Positions 45,670 through 54,335 of a stretch of 64,000 nt of DNA are shown here, one piece after another. This stretch comes from JBEHWX01 sp048498995 (GTDB lineage: Bacteria; Bacteroidota; Ignavibacteria; OLB7). The position numbers and the translations under genes were made by a program. The notes beneath the pieces are model-generated. The model searched no databases, had not been told where the DNA came from, and was given only the letters and a program-made list of their open reading frames with translations. The stretch is taken from assembly GCA_048498995.1 (NCBI GenBank), contig JBEHWX010000011.1, forward strand, positions 1 through 64,000, given 5' to 3'. The number at the start of each line of letters is the position of its first letter. The first letter of the stretch is position 1.

Positions 45670-46599
45670 ATGACACTCGATGTATTCTGGGTGATACTGA
45701 CCGGCGCGCTCGCCGCCGGCGCCTGCGCGCTGGTGGGAACCTTTCTGGTGCTCAGAAAGATGGCGATGCTCGGCGACGCGATCAGCCATGCCGTGCTGCC
45801 CGGGATCGCGATAGCCTTCCTGGTCACCGGCAGCCGCGCCACGATTCCGATGCTGATCGGCGCGGGCGCGCTCGGCGTGCTCGCCGCCTTCCTGATCGAG
45901 ACGCTCCATCGTCGGGGCAGCCTGCAGCAGGATGCGTCGATCGGCGTCACCTTCACCTGGCTCTTCGCGCTCGGCGTGATATTGATCACCATGTTCGCCT
46001 CCGCGGTCGATCTGGATCAGGAGTGCGTGCTCTACGGCGAGATCAACTTCGTCTCTCTCTATCCGGTCACCACGCCGGCCGGCGTGGACCTCGGTCCGCG
46101 CGCGGTCTGGGTGCTCGGCGCGCTCTTCATCCTGAACCTGCTGTTCGTCACGTTCGGCTACAAGGAGCTGAAGGTGACATCGTTCGATCCGGCGCTGGCG
46201 ACCTCGCTCGGCATCTCGGCCACCCTGTGGCATTACCTGCTGATGGGGATGGTATCGCTGACCACGGTCGGCGCGTTCGAATCGGTGGGGGCGGTACTGG
46301 TGGTGGCGATGCTGATCGGACCTCCGGCAACGGCCTATCTGCTGACCGACCGGCTCGACCGGATGCTTCTCTACGGCGTGCTGATCGGCGTGGCGAGCGC
46401 GGTCTGCGGCTACGTTCTGGCGGCGATGCTCGACGGCTCGGTGGCCGCCGCCATCGCGGTGATGAGCGGCGTGTTCTTCCTCCTCGCGCTGTTCCTTTCG
46501 CCGACGCACGGCATCCTCACGCGCAAGCTCCGGAACCGTATCGACGAGGGGGAGGTCCCCGGCCTGAGCGGCCCCGGCATCGACCCGGCCCGCGGCTAG
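45670..46599 (+). CDS. Second metal ABC transporter permease
   Basis: A 309-aa ABC-3 permease, the partner of the fusion permease. Signatures: RKMAMLGDAISHAVLPGIAIAF, YKELKVTSFDPALATSLGIS and AVLVVAMLIGPPATAYLL. It has no fused DtxR part. Strong ribosome site GAGGAG before ATG 45670. Two permeases imply a heterodimer as in TroC/TroD or MntC/MntD systems. Confidence 0.93.
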   Translation: MTLDVFWVILTGALAAGACALVGTFLVLRKMAMLGDAISHAVLPGIAIAFLVTGSRATIPMLIGAGALGVLAAFLIETLHRRGSLQQDASIGVTFTWLFALGVILITMFASAVDLDQECVLYGEINFVSLYPVTTPAGVDLGPRAVWVLGALFILNLLFVTFGYKELKVTSFDPALATSLGISATLWHYLLMGMVSLTTVGAFESVGAVLVVAMLIGPPATAYLLTDRLDRMLLYGVLIGVASAVCGYVLAAMLDGSVAAAIAVMSGVFFLLALFLSPTHGILTRKLRNRIDEGEVPGLSGPGIDPARG

Positions 46600-46623
46600 A
46601 GGTGTCGGTATGGCGATTTCCAA

Positions 46624-46943
46624 CCGCATGTCGGTAGGCGCAGGTCTTCAGCCCGCGCCATGAATGCCCCGCCAAGCCCCTGCTCACCCGCATGTCGGTA
46701 GGCGCAGGTCTTCAGCCTGCGCCATGAATGCCCCGCCAAGTCCCTGCTCACCCGCATGTCGGTAGGCGCAGGTCTTCAGCCTGCGCCATGAATGCCCCGC
46801 CAAGTCCCTGCTCAACCGCATGCCGGTAGGCGCAGGTCTTCAGCCTGCGCCATGAATGCCCCGCCAAGTCCCTGCTCAACCGCATGTCGGTCGGCGCAGG
46901 TCTTCAGCCTGCGCCATGTATAGCGTGCGTCATATATACCGTG
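46624..46943. repeat. Five 64-bp tandem repeats, each with a GC hairpin
   Basis: Units begin at 46624, 46688, 46752, 46816 and 46880, exactly 64 bp apart. Each starts CCGCATGTCGGTAGGC or a close variant and holds an 8-bp stem GGCGCAGG / CCTGCGCC around loop TCTTCAG. Unit one has one stem mismatch; the second half of unit five is decayed. No spacers differ between units, so this is not CRISPR. Resembles REP-like intergenic repeats. Confidence 0.95.
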
Positions 46944-47107
46944 GCAAACCCCTGTTCAACGCATTCGAATCTCACGCGAGGCGTCGAGGAAGATCGCGTG
47001 GCGGTTGCGTATCGCGGCAGGTGATTCGGGAGCGTATGGCGGAGATCCGGCGCACCATCGCGCGATCGAGAATCATCGCATGGGCGGGTCAACGAGCCGT
47101 TGCATGA

Positions 47108-47136
47108 GCGCACGCTAAAGACGTGCGCCTACCGAC
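47108..47136 (-). repeat. Inverted, covarying single copy of the 64-bp repeat hairpin
   Basis: Read leftward, GTCGGTAGGCGCACG-TCTTTAG-CGTGCGC matches the hairpin core of the array, but the innermost G-C pair is swapped to C-G with both sides changed, and the 7-nt loop differs by one base. Stem integrity is kept. Confidence 0.7.
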
Positions 47137-47427
47137 GTGCGCCGGCCAACGTGTGGTGACATTCCTCGTTCGGGCGGCACCCGTGGCCGCCCACTCCGGC
47201 GCCAGGTTGCCAGAGCGCCTGTCGACTCGCGCGGCTTTCGCGTCTCTTACGATCGTCCGCGCGCCGGACCGGAGCACGCCCGAGAGCTCCGGCCCGGCAT
47301 TGCACGGACCATGCGCCCCGAGGGGCCATCTCGCGCCGTCCGCGAACCCGTTCCTCCGTACGGCACGCACCTCGGGGACATCATTCCTGAATCATCACGT
47401 CGGTATCATCGCCCGCCGGCGGGGATC
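47137..47427. other. Intergenic stretch without supported genes
   Basis: From the inverted repeat copy to the end of the czcA-type gene. Open frames here have no family resemblance or codon bias; no terminator was found for the leftward operon. Confidence 0.3.
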
Positions 47428-50400
47428 TCACATCTCCTCGACTTCCTCGGTCATCTCTTCCTCCGAGATCGCCATCTCCACTTCGTCGGATTCCGCATCA
47501 TCCATGTCAGTGGAGGTCGTCGTCTCGCGATCCGTCTCCTCGGCCCGCCGACGCTTCCGCTCGGCACGCCGCTCGACGAGGATGTAGAGGGCCGGCATCG
47601 CCAGCAGCGTCAGCAGGAGCGCCGAGCAGAGGCCTCCCACGATCACCGTCGCCAGCGGACGCTGCACGTCCGAGCCGATGCCGGAGGCGAGCGTGGCCGG
47701 GATCAGCCCGAGCAGCGCCACCAGCATCATCATCAGAATCGGACGGAGCTGCATCGCCGCTCCCACCTTCACCGCCTCCACCAGCGGCATCCCGTCATCC
47801 TCGCGAAGCTGGTTGATCCGCGAGACCAGCAGCACGCCGGACATCACAGCCACGCCGAACAGGGAGACGAACCCGACGCCGGCCGACACGTTGAAGTTGT
47901 AGCCGCGCAGCATCAGCGCCGTCAGGCCGCCGACCAGCGCGAACGGCACGTTCACCAGCGTCAGCCCCGCGTAGCGGACGTTCCGGTAGAGCACGAAGAG
48001 GAGGCAGAAGATCAGGAGCACGGTGATCGGGAGCACGAGCATCAGCCGGTTGCGCGCGCGCGTCAGGTTCTCGAACTGGCCGCCCCAGTCGAGCGAGTAT
48101 CCCTTCGGCAGATGGACCGCGGCGCCAATCTTCCGCTGCGCCTCGGCCACGAAGCTCCCTTGATCCCGTCCGCGGATATTGGTCCGGACCGAGATCTGAC
48201 GCTCGCCGTCCATCCGTTGGATGATGGTGGCGCCGTCGACCAGCTTCACCCGCGCGAGCTGCGACAGCGGCACGCGCGCGCCTCCCGGCGCGCTCACCTG
48301 AAGCCGGCTCACCGCCTCTATCGTGTTGCGATCCTCCGGCACGTAGCGAACCACGATGTCGAACCGCCGCGCGCCGTCGTAGAGGGAGCCGACCGTCTTG
48401 CCGCCGACGGCCGCCTCGATCATCCGCTGCACGTCGCTGACGTTCACGCCGAAGCGGGCGGCGGCGTCGCGATCGACCTCCACGGTGAGCTGCGCCTGGT
48501 TGCCTTCCTGCTCCACGCCGTACTCGCTGGCGCCGCGGATGCCGCGCACCACCTTCACCATCGAGTCCGCCTTGCCGCGCATCAACCCGAGGTCATCCCC
48601 CGTGATCAGAATCGCGAGGTCGGCGACGCTCCCGGTAACCGCCTCGGTGACGTTGTCCAGAATCGGCTGCGAGAAGGAGAAGCTGGCGCCGGGCATGCTC
48701 GCCTCGAGCTGGCGCTTGATGGTGAACAGGAGCTGCTTCTTCGAGGTGTCGGCGGTCCAGAGCGCGTAGTTCTTCAGCCCCACGTAGGTCTCGATCCGGT
48801 TCGGTCCGTACGGGTCGGTGCCGTCGTCGTTCCGGCCGAGCTGCGAGACCACCACGTCGATCTGCGGATGGGAGGCGATCACCTTCCGGATCATCGGCGG
48901 GAGCTTGGATGCCTCGGCCAGCGAGATGCCGGCCGGGAGGAAGCAGCGGATGTTGAACGAACCCTCGTCGAGCTCCGGCAGGAACTCGGTGCCGATGCCG
49001 GAGCCGAGCACCATCGCCCCGATCACGATCGCCGCGGCGCCGGCGGCCACCCATCCGGGAGCCTTCACGATCAGCCCCACCAGGCGCTCGTAGCCGCCCC
49101 GCAGCCAGTCGAACACCGGATTGTGGAACTCGATCTTCCTCGGCGGGTCGGTCTGGAAGTGCTTCCGGTAGACGAACGAGAGCATCACCGGGATCAGCGT
49201 CAGGGCCACGAGCATCGAGCCGAAGATGGCGAACGAGAGGGTGTAGGCCATCGGCGAGAAGAGCTTTCCCTCGACCCGCTGCAGGGTGAAGAGCGGGAGG
49301 TAGGCCAGAATGATGATCGTGACGGCGAAGAAGATCTCGCGTCCCACCTGCTGCGTGGCGCTGAGCGTCAGCCGGAGCACGCCCCGCTCCCGCTCCTCGG
49401 CCGTGGCGTCGCGCAGCCGGCGCATTACGTTCTCGGCCATCACCACCGCGCCGTCCACGATGATGCCGAAGTCGATGGCGCCGAGCGAGAGAAGGTTGGC
49501 CGGGATGCCGGTGACCTTCATCAGAATGAAGGCGAACAGGAGCGCGATCGGCACCGTCACGGCCACCACCACCGCCGAGCGGACGCTGCCGAGGAAAAAG
49601 ATCAGCACGATCACGACGATCGAGATCCCCTCGAAGAGCGTATGGAGCACCGTCTCGAGCGTGTAGTTCACCAGCGTGCCACGATCGTACATCGTCCGGA
49701 GGTGGACGCCCGGCGGAAGCGCGGTCCGCTGGATCTCCCCGATCTTCGCCTTCACCCCCTCGAGCACCTGGGAGGGGTTCTCGCCGCGGCGCATCAGCAC
49801 CAGTCCCTGCACGCCGGAGTTCACATCCAGATGCTCGCGCGGGATCGCATAGCCGAGCACGCCGGCCGGCGGCAGCGGCGCAATCTCCACGTCGGCGATA
49901 TCCTTGATGAAGACCGGGACGCCGTTGACCGAGGTGACCACGATATGCTCGATATCCTCGGGGCGCCTGATCGCGCCGATGCCGCGCACCGCGAATCCCT
50001 GCCCGCCACGGTCGATGATGCTCCCGCCGCTGTTCAGGTTGTTGGCCTGGATGGCGTCGATCACGTTCCGCATCGACAGGCCGTAGCGCGCCAGCCGGTC
50101 CGGGGAGGTGAGGACGTGGTACTGCTTCACCAGCCCGCCGAAGTTGACCACGTCGGCCACCCCCGGCACCTGCAGCAGCCTCGGGATGATCGTCCAGTCC
50201 TGAAGCGTCCTGAGCTCCATCGGCGACTCCCGGCCGCTCCCCTCGACCACGTAGCGGAAGATCTCGCCGACCGGCGTCGACAGCGGCGCCAGCTCCGGCG
50301 TCACCCCCTCCGGCAGATCGGCGTCCCGCAGCTTTTCGAGCACCTGCTGGCGCGCGAAGTAATCGTCGGTGCCATCCTCGAACGTCAGGTGGATCACCGA

Positions 50401-50670
50401 GAGGCCGAAGATGGTCTTCGAGCGGCGGTCGGCCACGTGCGGCACGCCGTTGAGCGCGCGCTCCAGCGGGACGGTCACCTGCTGCTCCACCTCCTCGGCG
50501 GCGCGGCCGTCGAACTTGCTGATCACCACCACCTCGGTATCGGCAACGTCCGGGTAGGCCTCGATCTTCAGGCTCAGCATGCAGATGACGCCGAGCGCGA
50601 TGATGCCGAGGGTGATGCCGAGCGTGACGAGCCGTTGATTGAGGGCGAAGTCGAGAAGATTCCGGATCAT
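47428..50670 (-). CDS. czcA: Heavy-metal efflux RND pump (CzcA type)
   Basis: Proton-driven tripartite pump subunit, 1080 aa, with 12 helices and two large periplasmic loops. In helix IV the charged triad of divalent-cation pumps is intact: D400, D406, E413 in AIDFGIIVDGAVVMAENV, favouring Zn/Co/Cd/Ni over the CusA copper type. Further HME-RND elements: AYPDVADTEVVV and GSVRSAVVVAVTVPIALLF. The C-terminus is an unusual Glu/Met/Asp-rich tail (~30 residues, EEEMTEEVEEM). Last gene of the leftward operon after DUF190, adaptor and outer-membrane genes. Confidence 0.94.
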   Translation of the reverse strand: MIRNLLDFALNQRLVTLGITLGIIALGVICMLSLKIEAYPDVADTEVVVISKFDGRAAEEVEQQVTVPLERALNGVPHVADRRSKTIFGLSVIHLTFEDGTDDYFARQQVLEKLRDADLPEGVTPELAPLSTPVGEIFRYVVEGSGRESPMELRTLQDWTIIPRLLQVPGVADVVNFGGLVKQYHVLTSPDRLARYGLSMRNVIDAIQANNLNSGGSIIDRGGQGFAVRGIGAIRRPEDIEHIVVTSVNGVPVFIKDIADVEIAPLPPAGVLGYAIPREHLDVNSGVQGLVLMRRGENPSQVLEGVKAKIGEIQRTALPPGVHLRTMYDRGTLVNYTLETVLHTLFEGISIVVIVLIFFLGSVRSAVVVAVTVPIALLFAFILMKVTGIPANLLSLGAIDFGIIVDGAVVMAENVMRRLRDATAEERERGVLRLTLSATQQVGREIFFAVTIIILAYLPLFTLQRVEGKLFSPMAYTLSFAIFGSMLVALTLIPVMLSFVYRKHFQTDPPRKIEFHNPVFDWLRGGYERLVGLIVKAPGWVAAGAAAIVIGAMVLGSGIGTEFLPELDEGSFNIRCFLPAGISLAEASKLPPMIRKVIASHPQIDVVVSQLGRNDDGTDPYGPNRIETYVGLKNYALWTADTSKKQLLFTIKRQLEASMPGASFSFSQPILDNVTEAVTGSVADLAILITGDDLGLMRGKADSMVKVVRGIRGASEYGVEQEGNQAQLTVEVDRDAAARFGVNVSDVQRMIEAAVGGKTVGSLYDGARRFDIVVRYVPEDRNTIEAVSRLQVSAPGGARVPLSQLARVKLVDGATIIQRMDGERQISVRTNIRGRDQGSFVAEAQRKIGAAVHLPKGYSLDWGGQFENLTRARNRLMLVLPITVLLIFCLLFVLYRNVRYAGLTLVNVPFALVGGLTALMLRGYNFNVSAGVGFVSLFGVAVMSGVLLVSRINQLREDDGMPLVEAVKVGAAMQLRPILMMMLVALLGLIPATLASGIGSDVQRPLATVIVGGLCSALLLTLLAMPALYILVERRAERKRRRAEETDRETTTSTDMDDAESDEVEMAISEEEMTEEVEEM

Positions 50671-50742
50671 GATTCCTGGTCAGCGTTGCATCGCACAGAG
50701 GTGTCGTATCGCGAATCGACAGGAGCGCGGGGCGGCCGCGGC

Positions 50743-51042
50743 TCACCAGACATCGACGCGGGAGGTGACGATCAGGCCGTCGCGCATCGTCGAGCGGAGG
50801 TGCTCCAGCGCCGGGATCACGCGCTCCTCCAGGTCGATGAAGGTGATCATCAGCGGACGATCGTCGAGCGCGCCGAGGCGTCCGGGAGCGTGCAGGTGAT
50901 GCTGGGCGCCGAAGCCCATCATCCCGCGGAAGAGCGTGGCTCCCCGGATCCGGTGATGCATCAGATAGCGGAGGATGTATTCGTGGAGCGGCCGGTCCTC
51001 GTGCCGGTCCTCCTCGTCGAGAAAGATCTGCGCCTGCAGCAT
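50743..51042 (-). CDS. DUF190 (PII-like) protein
   Basis: A 99-aa PII-like protein from ATG 51042 (MLQAQIFLDEEDRHEDRPLH). Family pattern: HEYILRYLMHHRIRGATLFRGMMGFG, then PLMITFIDLEERV. DUF190 genes often sit beside RND metal pumps or CrcB; a metal- or nucleotide-binding regulatory role is proposed for the family. Here it is between the adaptor and the pump. Confidence 0.85.
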   Translation of the reverse strand: MLQAQIFLDEEDRHEDRPLHEYILRYLMHHRIRGATLFRGMMGFGAQHHLHAPGRLGALDDRPLMITFIDLEERVIPALEHLRSTMRDGLIVTSRVDVW

Positions 51043-51113
51043 GGATGCGTATTCTCCTGGTTGCGCGGGGCCCACGGCCCGGCGCGCGAGAGGTATGGGG
51101 AAGGATCGGGACT

Positions 51114-52133
51114 TCAGTAGCCGAAGCTGAGCCCCTTCAGAAGCATCGCGCCGCCGGTCACCACGCTCTCGCCGTCGCGCAGGCCGCCGGTGACCACGAT
51201 GCTGTCGCCGATCTGGCTTCCGAGCTCGACGGAGCGCCGCTCGAACTCGCCGGGGCGCCGCTCGACGAACGCGTAGTGCCGACCGAGCACGGTCACCACG
51301 GCGCTCTGCGGCAGGGCAATCACGCTCGAGGCGCTCTGGCCGAAGCTGACCCGGGCGAACATCCCGGGCCGGAAGCGGTCTCCATGGTTCTCAAGCGAGA
51401 TTCTCACCTTCACCGTGCGGGTGGCGTCGTCCACCACGTCGCCGATCGCCTCCACCCGGCCACTGAACGTTTCGCCGGGGAAGGAGGCCAGCTGGATCTC
51501 GGTCCGCTCGCCGCGGGCCACCTCCCGCAGCTGCGATTCCGGCACGTCGCTGATGAGCCAGACGGTCCGGGCCGGGGCATGGAGCAGCTCTTCCGGGTTG
51601 AAGCCGAGCGCGCGGATCTTCGCCTCGGTCTCGGCGACGGTTGCCTGCGCGGTCGCCACGGCGGTCTGCGCCTCGGCGACATCCTTGCCGGTGGAGGCCT
51701 GATGCTCGAACAGATCGCGCGTGCGGGCCAGCTCCCGCGTCGCCTTGTCGTATTCGGTCCGGTTCTGCGTGTAGGTGGAGTAGAGGGAGGTAAGCTCCGG
51801 CGCGTCGAACAGCACGATCGGGCGCCCCTCGCCGGAGAGGGGGGCGGAGCTTGCGGCCACCACGCGCGCCGGCGCGGCCATGTCCGCGCGCACCACGCCG
51901 CTGCGGATGGTGGCGCGGGTAAAGACGCCGTTGCTCAGGGATGGGCCGCTGATCAGGATGCGGCTGCCGCCATCGAGCACCTGCGTCTCCTTCGCGGCCG
52001 TGGCGCTGGCGGCGGGCCCTTCATCATCGCCATGGCAGCCGGCCGCCCCCGCGGCGATCGCGCCGGCCAGCAGCAGCGCCAGCGCTCTCCCGGTGGCCGT
52101 GCTCCGGCATCGTGCGGTCGTGTCGGTTCTCAT
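51114..52133 (-). CDS. czcB: RND efflux periplasmic adaptor (CzcB/CusB type)
   Basis: A 339-aa membrane-fusion protein from ATG 52133, which has AGGAGA 5 nt upstream. Signal sequence ends in a lipobox-like AAGC. A coiled-coil hairpin (TQNRTEYDKATRELARTRDL to TVAETEAKIRAL) is flanked by lipoyl-like halves and a beta-barrel domain (FSGRVEAIGDVVDDATRTVK). It links the CzcA pump to the TolC-type channel. No His-rich metal-binding insert is present. Confidence 0.88.
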   Translation of the reverse strand: MRTDTTARCRSTATGRALALLLAGAIAAGAAGCHGDDEGPAASATAAKETQVLDGGSRILISGPSLSNGVFTRATIRSGVVRADMAAPARVVAASSAPLSGEGRPIVLFDAPELTSLYSTYTQNRTEYDKATRELARTRDLFEHQASTGKDVAEAQTAVATAQATVAETEAKIRALGFNPEELLHAPARTVWLISDVPESQLREVARGERTEIQLASFPGETFSGRVEAIGDVVDDATRTVKVRISLENHGDRFRPGMFARVSFGQSASSVIALPQSAVVTVLGRHYAFVERRPGEFERRSVELGSQIGDSIVVTGGLRDGESVVTGGAMLLKGLSFGY

Positions 52134-52269
52134 GCTCGTCTCCTGTTGAGTCGTCGTTCGTTGCATCGTCGATGAACTTTCCGGTATGGGCTCCGGTGCA
52201 TGCCGTGGCGAGCGATGCGCGGTGGCGAAGCTCGTCCGAGGCATGCTCCGGAGGAGAAGGGGCTCACGA

Positions 52270-53505
52270 TTACTCCGGGAGGATGCCGGTCAGGATCGCC
52301 AGCGTTGCGCGGCTCGCGTGATAGCCGACGAGCGCCTCCTCCCATGCGCGCTCGGTCTCGAACCAGGTCCGCTGCGCGTCGAGAAAATCGAGGATCGTGG
52401 TATTGCCGGAGCGGTAGGCGTACTCCACGGTGCGGCGCACCTGCTCGGATCGGTCGAGCACGCCGGCAAGCCGTTCGAGCGCCTCGTGCCGGCTGGCGCA
52501 CTCGCGGTATGCCAGTCGCACCTCGGCAGCCGTCCGCGCCCTGGTTGCCTCGAGCCCGCTCTCGGCCTGCCGCCGGAGCACCGCCGCCTTCTGGATCTCC
52601 CCCTGATTGCGCGAGAAGAACTGGAGCGGCACGCTGGCCGACACGCCGTAGAAGGGGATTCCCTGCTGGCGCGTATAGTCGAGCGAGACCGAGACATCCG
52701 GCACCGCCAGCGCGTGCTGAAGCCGCTCGTTGGTCCGCGAAAGCTCCACGGCGGAGCCGGCCGCGGCGATCTCCGGCCGCCGCTCGAGCGCCATCGCCAC
52801 CAGCGAATCCTCCCCGACGGCCACCGCCGCCGTGTCGAGGTTGTCGGCGGCGTCGACCGGCTCCATCGTGCCGATCACGGTGCCGAGCTGGCGTCGCGCC
52901 TTCTCCAGATCGAACTCCGCCTCATGCTCCTGCACCGCGTACTGGTCGGCCGCGATCTCCGAGCGAGTCAGCTCGGCCGGCGTGATCACCTGGTTGCGGA
53001 GCCTGACGCGGTTGACCGCCACCAGCGAATCGAACGTCTCCCGCGCGCGCCGCACCAGCTCGAGCGCCCGCCGCGCGCGGACCACCTCGTGCCATCCGTC
53101 GCTGGCGGCCAGCGCCACCGAGCGCTCCGTCAGCAGCAGCTGGCCGGCGGTCACGCTCTTTTGCGTTTCGGCGTTCGTCAGGCGGGCGGCGCGCTTGTCG
53201 CCGAGCTCCAGCGGCAGGGAAAGGGAAAGGCCGTATTGCTTCTGCTCCGGCGTGAGGATCGGAGCCCGCATGCTGAACAGATCGGCGTTGATGTTGATCT
53301 GCGGGTTCGGGCGGAGGCCCGCCGTCGTGATATCGGCGTCGGCCGCCTCCAGGTCGTAGCGCGCGTGGCGCGCTTCCGGGTTCAGCTCGATCGCCCTGCG
53401 GATCGTTTCGCCGAGCGCCATCGGCGCCTGCGCCGTCAGGCGTGGAGTAAGCGCCGGAGCCAGGAGCAGGGCCGCCAGGGCCGCAATGAATCGTCGCGTC
53501 ATCAT
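52270..53505 (-). CDS. czcC: TolC-family outer-membrane efflux channel (CzcC/CusC type)
   Basis: A 411-aa outer-membrane factor with a signal peptide. Two OEP repeats: ALGETIRRAIELNPEARHAR at the start of the first, and LERRPEIAAAGSAVELSRTN in the second, ending with the helix GNTTILDFLDAQRTWFETE. First gene of the channel-adaptor-DUF190-pump block; a putative activator site lies ~50-100 bp upstream. Confidence 0.9.
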   Translation of the reverse strand: MMTRRFIAALAALLLAPALTPRLTAQAPMALGETIRRAIELNPEARHARYDLEAADADITTAGLRPNPQININADLFSMRAPILTPEQKQYGLSLSLPLELGDKRAARLTNAETQKSVTAGQLLLTERSVALAASDGWHEVVRARRALELVRRARETFDSLVAVNRVRLRNQVITPAELTRSEIAADQYAVQEHEAEFDLEKARRQLGTVIGTMEPVDAADNLDTAAVAVGEDSLVAMALERRPEIAAAGSAVELSRTNERLQHALAVPDVSVSLDYTRQQGIPFYGVSASVPLQFFSRNQGEIQKAAVLRRQAESGLEATRARTAAEVRLAYRECASRHEALERLAGVLDRSEQVRRTVEYAYRSGNTTILDFLDAQRTWFETERAWEEALVGYHASRATLAILTGILPE

Positions 53506-53558
53506 CCAGTTGATTGAGACTCGGAAGGGGAACGGATCTCCCCGCCGGAAACCGGATG

Positions 53559-53604
53559 CGAACCTAGAGCGGCGGTATTAAAGGGGCGTTAAAACGGAGT
53601 TAAG
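53559..53604 (-). promoter_or_regulatory. Putative response-regulator boxes and promoter of the czcC block
   Basis: On the top strand, three TTAA(A/G) direct repeats start at 53578, 53589 and 53600, exactly 11 bp apart (one helical turn). Eleven nt from the proximal one is CGAACCTA (53559-53566), i.e. TAGGTTCG on the transcribed strand, a TAnnTTTG variant ~53 bp before the czcC start. OmpR-family regulators bind such spaced direct repeats. Confidence 0.6.
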
Positions 53605-53630
53605 GGTGGTCGCGGAGGTGATGAAGCGTT

Positions 53631-54335
53631 TCAGGGGTGGAGATCGAAGTAGAGGGAAGCGGCGGCGGTGATGCCGAGCACGGATTCGTCGAGCGGTGTA
53701 TCGATGGGGGCGGAGCGGCCGAAGTCCAGCCGCTGCGCGTAGAACCGGTGGCGGTAGGTGATGGCCGCCGAGAGGGTGAAATGGCGTACCACGTTCAGCT
53801 CCTCGCCGAGCGCGGCGCCGAGCTCGGTGCCGTTGTAGCCGCCGATCGGGCCGAGCGCCGTGCAGAGCCCGCCGTCGACGAGCAGATAGGGACGCAGCAC
53901 GCTCGACTCGAACGGGTGGATGTTGGCCACCACCGATCCCGATCCGAAGGAGAACGAGCCGCTATACGGAGCGACACGTCCGGAGTCGAGCTGCTCCTCG
54001 CCGGTGCCGATCCTGAGCCCGAGTCCGAGCCAGGGAGTCACATCGTAGAGCACGTCGAGCGTGATGGTGCGGTGCCCGCGCTTGCTCGCCGAAAAGGAGG
54101 TGAGATAGGGGGTGTAGCCGAGCGTCAGCGAGAGCCCGCGCGCGGCGGCCACGCGCCAGTCCGGGAGGAATCCCACGTCGGCCGGGGTCGCCGAAGCGCT
54201 GTCGACGCGCGCCTCCGCGGCCGAATCGCTTCGCGACGTATCCCGCGACGGCGCGTCGGTGGACTGCGCGCGACAGAGCGTGCTCAGGAGGAAGGCCGAT
54301 GTCACCAGCGTGATGGTGCGTCCGAGTCTGCTCAC
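53631..54335 (-). CDS. Outer-membrane beta-barrel protein
   Basis: A 234-aa protein starting GTG 54335, whose first base is shared with the upstream stop (TAGTG). It has a signal peptide (TITLVTSAFLLSTLCRAQ), a Ser/Asp/Ala spacer, then barrel-like alternating strands from LSLTLGYTPYLTSFSASKRG to the final ITAAASLYFDLHP. It may be a metal-stress envelope protein, as it is cotranscribed with the DUF2279 gene inside the efflux locus. A longer open frame upstream overlaps that gene and was rejected. Confidence 0.68.
   Translation of the reverse strand: MSRLGRTITLVTSAFLLSTLCRAQSTDAPSRDTSRSDSAAEARVDSASATPADVGFLPDWRVAAARGLSLTLGYTPYLTSFSASKRGHRTITLDVLYDVTPWLGLGLRIGTGEEQLDSGRVAPYSGSFSFGSGSVVANIHPFESSVLRPYLLVDGGLCTALGPIGGYNGTELGAALGEELNVVRHFTLSAAITYRHRFYAQRLDFGRSAPIDTPLDESVLGITAAASLYFDLHP

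Noticed and set aside
46624..46943. CRISPR array
   Set aside because: All 64 bp of each unit repeat; there are no unique spacers and no cas genes.
46960..47000. tRNA T-loop-like TTCGAATC
   Set aside because: No acceptor, D or anticodon stem can be formed around it; no tRNA or rRNA gene was found anywhere in the window.
47428..50670. Copper/silver CusA assignment for the RND pump
   Set aside because: The helix-IV triad D400/D406/E413 in DFGIIVDGAVVMAEN is the divalent-cation (CzcA) pattern, so CusA was not used as the name.
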